Shown: one piece after another, positions 62,037 to 64,000 of the stretch
How positions within the stretch are numbered: the first letter of the stretch is position 1
How the letters are laid out: every line of letters starts with the position of its first letter
Source: Ancylobacter lacus
Lineage (GTDB): Bacteria > Pseudomonadota > Alphaproteobacteria > Rhizobiales > Xanthobacteraceae
Assembly (NCBI RefSeq): GCF_018390635.1
Contig: NZ_JAHBGE010000057.1
Location: 1 to 64,000, forward strand
Direction: 5' to 3'
DNA length: 64,000 nt
The notes under the pieces: generated by a model
The model's input: only the letters and a program-made list of their open reading frames with translations
Told to the model about the DNA's origin: nothing
The model's database searches: none
Made by a program: the position numbers and the translations under genes

Positions 62037-63256
62037 GCGACACCCCCGCGAGCGAGAAGACCATGGCGCTTCAGGACAAGCCCCACCCGCCGAAGTCCGG
62101 CCATGCCGGCTTCCTCAAGAACAATCTGCGCGACTACGGGATGATGATCTCGCTGTTTGCGATCATGATCTTCTTCGAGATCGTGACCAACGGCACCCTG
62201 TTGCGGCCGCTGAACCTCACCAACCTCGTCCTGCAGAACAGCTACATCGTCATCATGGCGCTGGGCATGCTGCTCGTCATCGTCACCGGGCATATCGACC
62301 TCTCCGTGGGTTCGGTGGCGGGCTTCATCGGCGCGGTGGCGGCGGTGCTCATCGTGAAGTTCGGCGTGCACTACATACCCGCCGCGCTGATCTGCCTGGC
62401 GCTGGGCGCGCTGATCGGGGCGGCGCAGGGCTACTGGGTGGCCTATTTCAAGATCCCGTCCTTCATCGTGACGCTGGCCGGCATGCTGGTGTTCAAGGGT
62501 CTGGCGCTGGCGATCCTCGCCGGCCAGTCGGTCGGGCCCTTCCCGGTGGAGTTCCAGAAGCTCTCCTCCGGCTTCATCCCCGAACTGATACCGGACGTCA
62601 CCACGCTCTACCCCACCTCGCTGGCGATCGGCGCGCTGCTGGCACTGGTGCTGGTGTGGCAGAACGTGCGCAACCGCGCCCGGCAGGAGAGTCACGGCAT
62701 CGAAACCGAGCCCTATGGCTTCTTCATCGGCAAGAACCTGCTGCTCCTGGCCGTGATCATCTATTTCGCCTATCTGATCGCCTCCCATCGCGGCCTGCCG
62801 AACGTCCTCGTCATCATCACCGCGCTGGTGGCGCTCTACGCCTTCGTCACCACCCGCACGACGATCGGCCGGCAGATCTACGCCGTCGGCGGAAACGAGA
62901 AGGCGGCGAAGCTCTCCGGCATCAAGACGGAGCGGCTCACCTTCCTCACCTTCGTCAACATGGGCGTGCTGGCGGCGCTGGCCGGGCTGGTGTTCGCGGC
63001 CCGGCTCAACACCGCCACCCCCAAGGCCGGCCTCGGCTTCGAGCTGGACGTGATCGCGGCCTGCTTCATCGGCGGCGCCTCGGCCTATGGCGGCGTCGGC
63101 CGGGTCGGCGGCGCGGTGATCGGCGCGCTGATCATGGGCGTGATGAACAACGGCATGTCGATCCTCGGCATCGGCATCGACTACCAGCAGGTCATCAAGG
63201 GCCTGGTGCTGCTCGGCGCGGTGTGCCTCGACGTCTACAACCAGCGCCGCAGCTAG
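62033..63256 (+). CDS. gguB: Multiple-monosaccharide ABC transporter permease
   Basis: A 407-residue CUT2 permease of GguB/MmsB type, longer than ordinary CUT2 permeases because of an insert of about 60 residues (near 200-265, [19 protein letters not shown]) that is typical of this subgroup. It has [24 protein letters not shown] and [17 protein letters not shown]. It completes ChvE-GguAB. A hairpin lies just after its stop. Confidence 0.94.
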
Positions 63257-63266
63257 GCCGTCCCCC

Positions 63267-63295
63267 GGCCGCGCCCGGACACACCGGGAGCGGCC
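63267..63295 (+). terminator. Hairpin after gguB
   Basis: GGCCGC (63267-63272) with GCGGCC (63290-63295), enclosing CCCGG-ACACA-CCGGG, gives an 11-bp interrupted stem. It lies in the 75-base gap between converging genes and has no U tract. Probable end of the sugar operon. Confidence 0.5.
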
Positions 63296-63331
63296 GCCCT
63301 CGCCGGGAGCAACTGGGAAAACGCGTGGGGG

Positions 63332-63862
63332 TCAATCGCCGGCGGAAGGCGTCTCGCCCGCCCCGCCGGCGTCCTGCCGCGTCAGCCGGTCGGTGAGGGC
63401 GAGCACGGTATAGGCGGCCACGAACAGCACGTTCGCCACCACCAGCCACTGCACCTGCGCGGTGCTGACGCTCACCTCCAGCTTCATCAGCGCCTTCAGC
63501 AGCGTGATGCCGGCGATGGCCATGAGGGAGGCGAACAGCTTCATCTTGAGCCCGGAGAAGCTGATGCCGCTCATCCAGGCCGGGGAGCCCGAAAGCGTCT
63601 CCCCGTCGATCCGCTCCACGAAGTTCTGGAAGCCGGAATGGATGATGATGACGAGCAGGCCGGCGACGAGCGTCAGGTCGATCAGCGACAGCAGCGCCAT
63701 GATCAGCTCGACCTCGTTGAGTTCATGAAGCCGAAGGGCGAGCTGCACGATCTCGCCGAAGAAGGCGATCAGCAGCAAACCCAGCGCCAGGACGAGGCCG
63801 AGGAAGAACGGCACCATCGCCCAGCGGCACAGCACCACAGCGCGAATGACAAGGGTGCGCAT
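63332..63862 (-). CDS. YqhA/UPF0114 family membrane protein
   Basis: A 176-residue inner-membrane protein with four hydrophobic segments: about 12-37, 55-75, 105-125 and 135-160. Family marks are HSGFQNFVERIDGE and SGLKMKLFASLMAIAGITLLKALM. Its function is unknown. ATG 63862 shares its A with the stop of the upstream gene (TGATG), so the two are coupled. Confidence 0.88.
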   Translation of the reverse strand: MRTLVIRAVVLCRWAMVPFFLGLVLALGLLLIAFFGEIVQLALRLHELNEVELIMALLSLIDLTLVAGLLVIIIHSGFQNFVERIDGETLSGSPAWMSGISFSGLKMKLFASLMAIAGITLLKALMKLEVSVSTAQVQWLVVANVLFVAAYTVLALTDRLTRQDAGGAGETPSAGD

Positions 63863-64000
63863 CAAAAGCTCCCGAGCGCCGTGCCCAGCACGATGACCGC
63901 CGCCAGCGCGATGAGCGCCCCGACCACGGCGGCCATGACGATGTCGAGATAGCCCTCCTTGTGGGTGACGCCGCACACGGAGAGCAGCGTCACCACCGCC
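63862..64000 (-). CDS. 3' end of an unidentified membrane protein gene
   Basis: The last 45 codons of a gene whose start lies beyond the window. They read AVVTLLSVCGVTHKEGYLDI followed by VMAAVVGALIALAAVIVLG and end TALGSF, so the C-terminus is one transmembrane helix. The stop overlaps the YqhA-family start by one base, making an operon. The family cannot be named from this fragment. Confidence 0.7.
   Translation of the reverse strand, partial: AVVTLLSVCGVTHKEGYLDIVMAAVVGALIALAAVIVLGTALGSF

Overview
The window is a contiguous, very GC-rich, densely coded chromosomal segment. Frequent GTG starts, 4-base ATGA/GTGA stop-start overlaps, a ChvE/GguAB sugar transporter, Azospirillum/Rhizobium-type oxidative sugar enzymes and a CobW-zinc transporter cluster point to an alphaproteobacterium of the Hyphomicrobiales. 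Xanthobacteraceae (Ancylobacter/Starkeya-like) is my best guess, as an inference only. I see no rRNA, tRNA, insertion sequence, integrase or CRISPR array, so this looks like accessory metabolism on a stable chromosome rather than a mobile island.

Layout. 1-4.7 kb: asd, a DUF1007/NicO nickel-cobalt export pair, and an AMP-ligase-like protein that lacks the usual catalytic motifs. 4.7-10.9 kb (minus): acetoacetate decarboxylase, a WD40 protein, a CobW-type zinc GTPase, a zinc ABC transporter (AztC, AztB, AztA) and a His-rich small membrane protein, with a shared control region before ppa. 11-12.5 kb: ppa and a phosphoribosyltransferase. 12.5-22.7 kb: minus-strand Rid/creatininase/Ldh-type genes and a plus-strand, translationally coupled NMT1-type ABC transporter, amidohydrolase and FAD oxidoreductase followed by a quinone-reductase-like protein and a MarR regulator. 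This is probably a salvage or catabolic locus for an N-containing cyclic compound. 22.8-27.2 kb: a DMT exporter, a hydroxyacid dehydrogenase, a tandem protease-inhibitor protein and a secreted Gly/His-rich + DUF2092 pair.

27.3-42.4 kb: a second catabolic locus of unknown substrate. A long minus-strand operon carries SDR, luciferase-like monooxygenase (LLM), a branched-chain-type (Liv) transporter, flavin reductase, SDR and a VOC protein. It diverges from a second LLM gene and a GcvA-like LysR regulator. A P5C-reductase-like gene, another SDR and an aldehyde dehydrogenase follow, with a tandem double-hairpin repeat between the last two.

42.6-63.3 kb: a D-erythronate dehydrogenase gene, an orphan BrnA-type antitoxin, then a nearly uninterrupted plus-strand sugar block. 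The YtfQRT-YjfF transporter, a DgoR-like GntR regulator, two IlvD/Edd dehydratases (arabinonate-type and xylonate-type), L-KDA dehydratase, ketoglutarate semialdehyde dehydrogenase, L-arabinose/D-galactose dehydrogenase, a lactonase, DgoK, DgoA and ChvE-GguAB together encode non-phosphorylative degradation of L-arabinose to 2-oxoglutarate and DeLey-Doudoroff degradation of D-galactose to pyruvate and glyceraldehyde-3-phosphate, sharing the first enzymes. The window ends with a YqhA-family membrane protein and the 3' end of another membrane protein gene.
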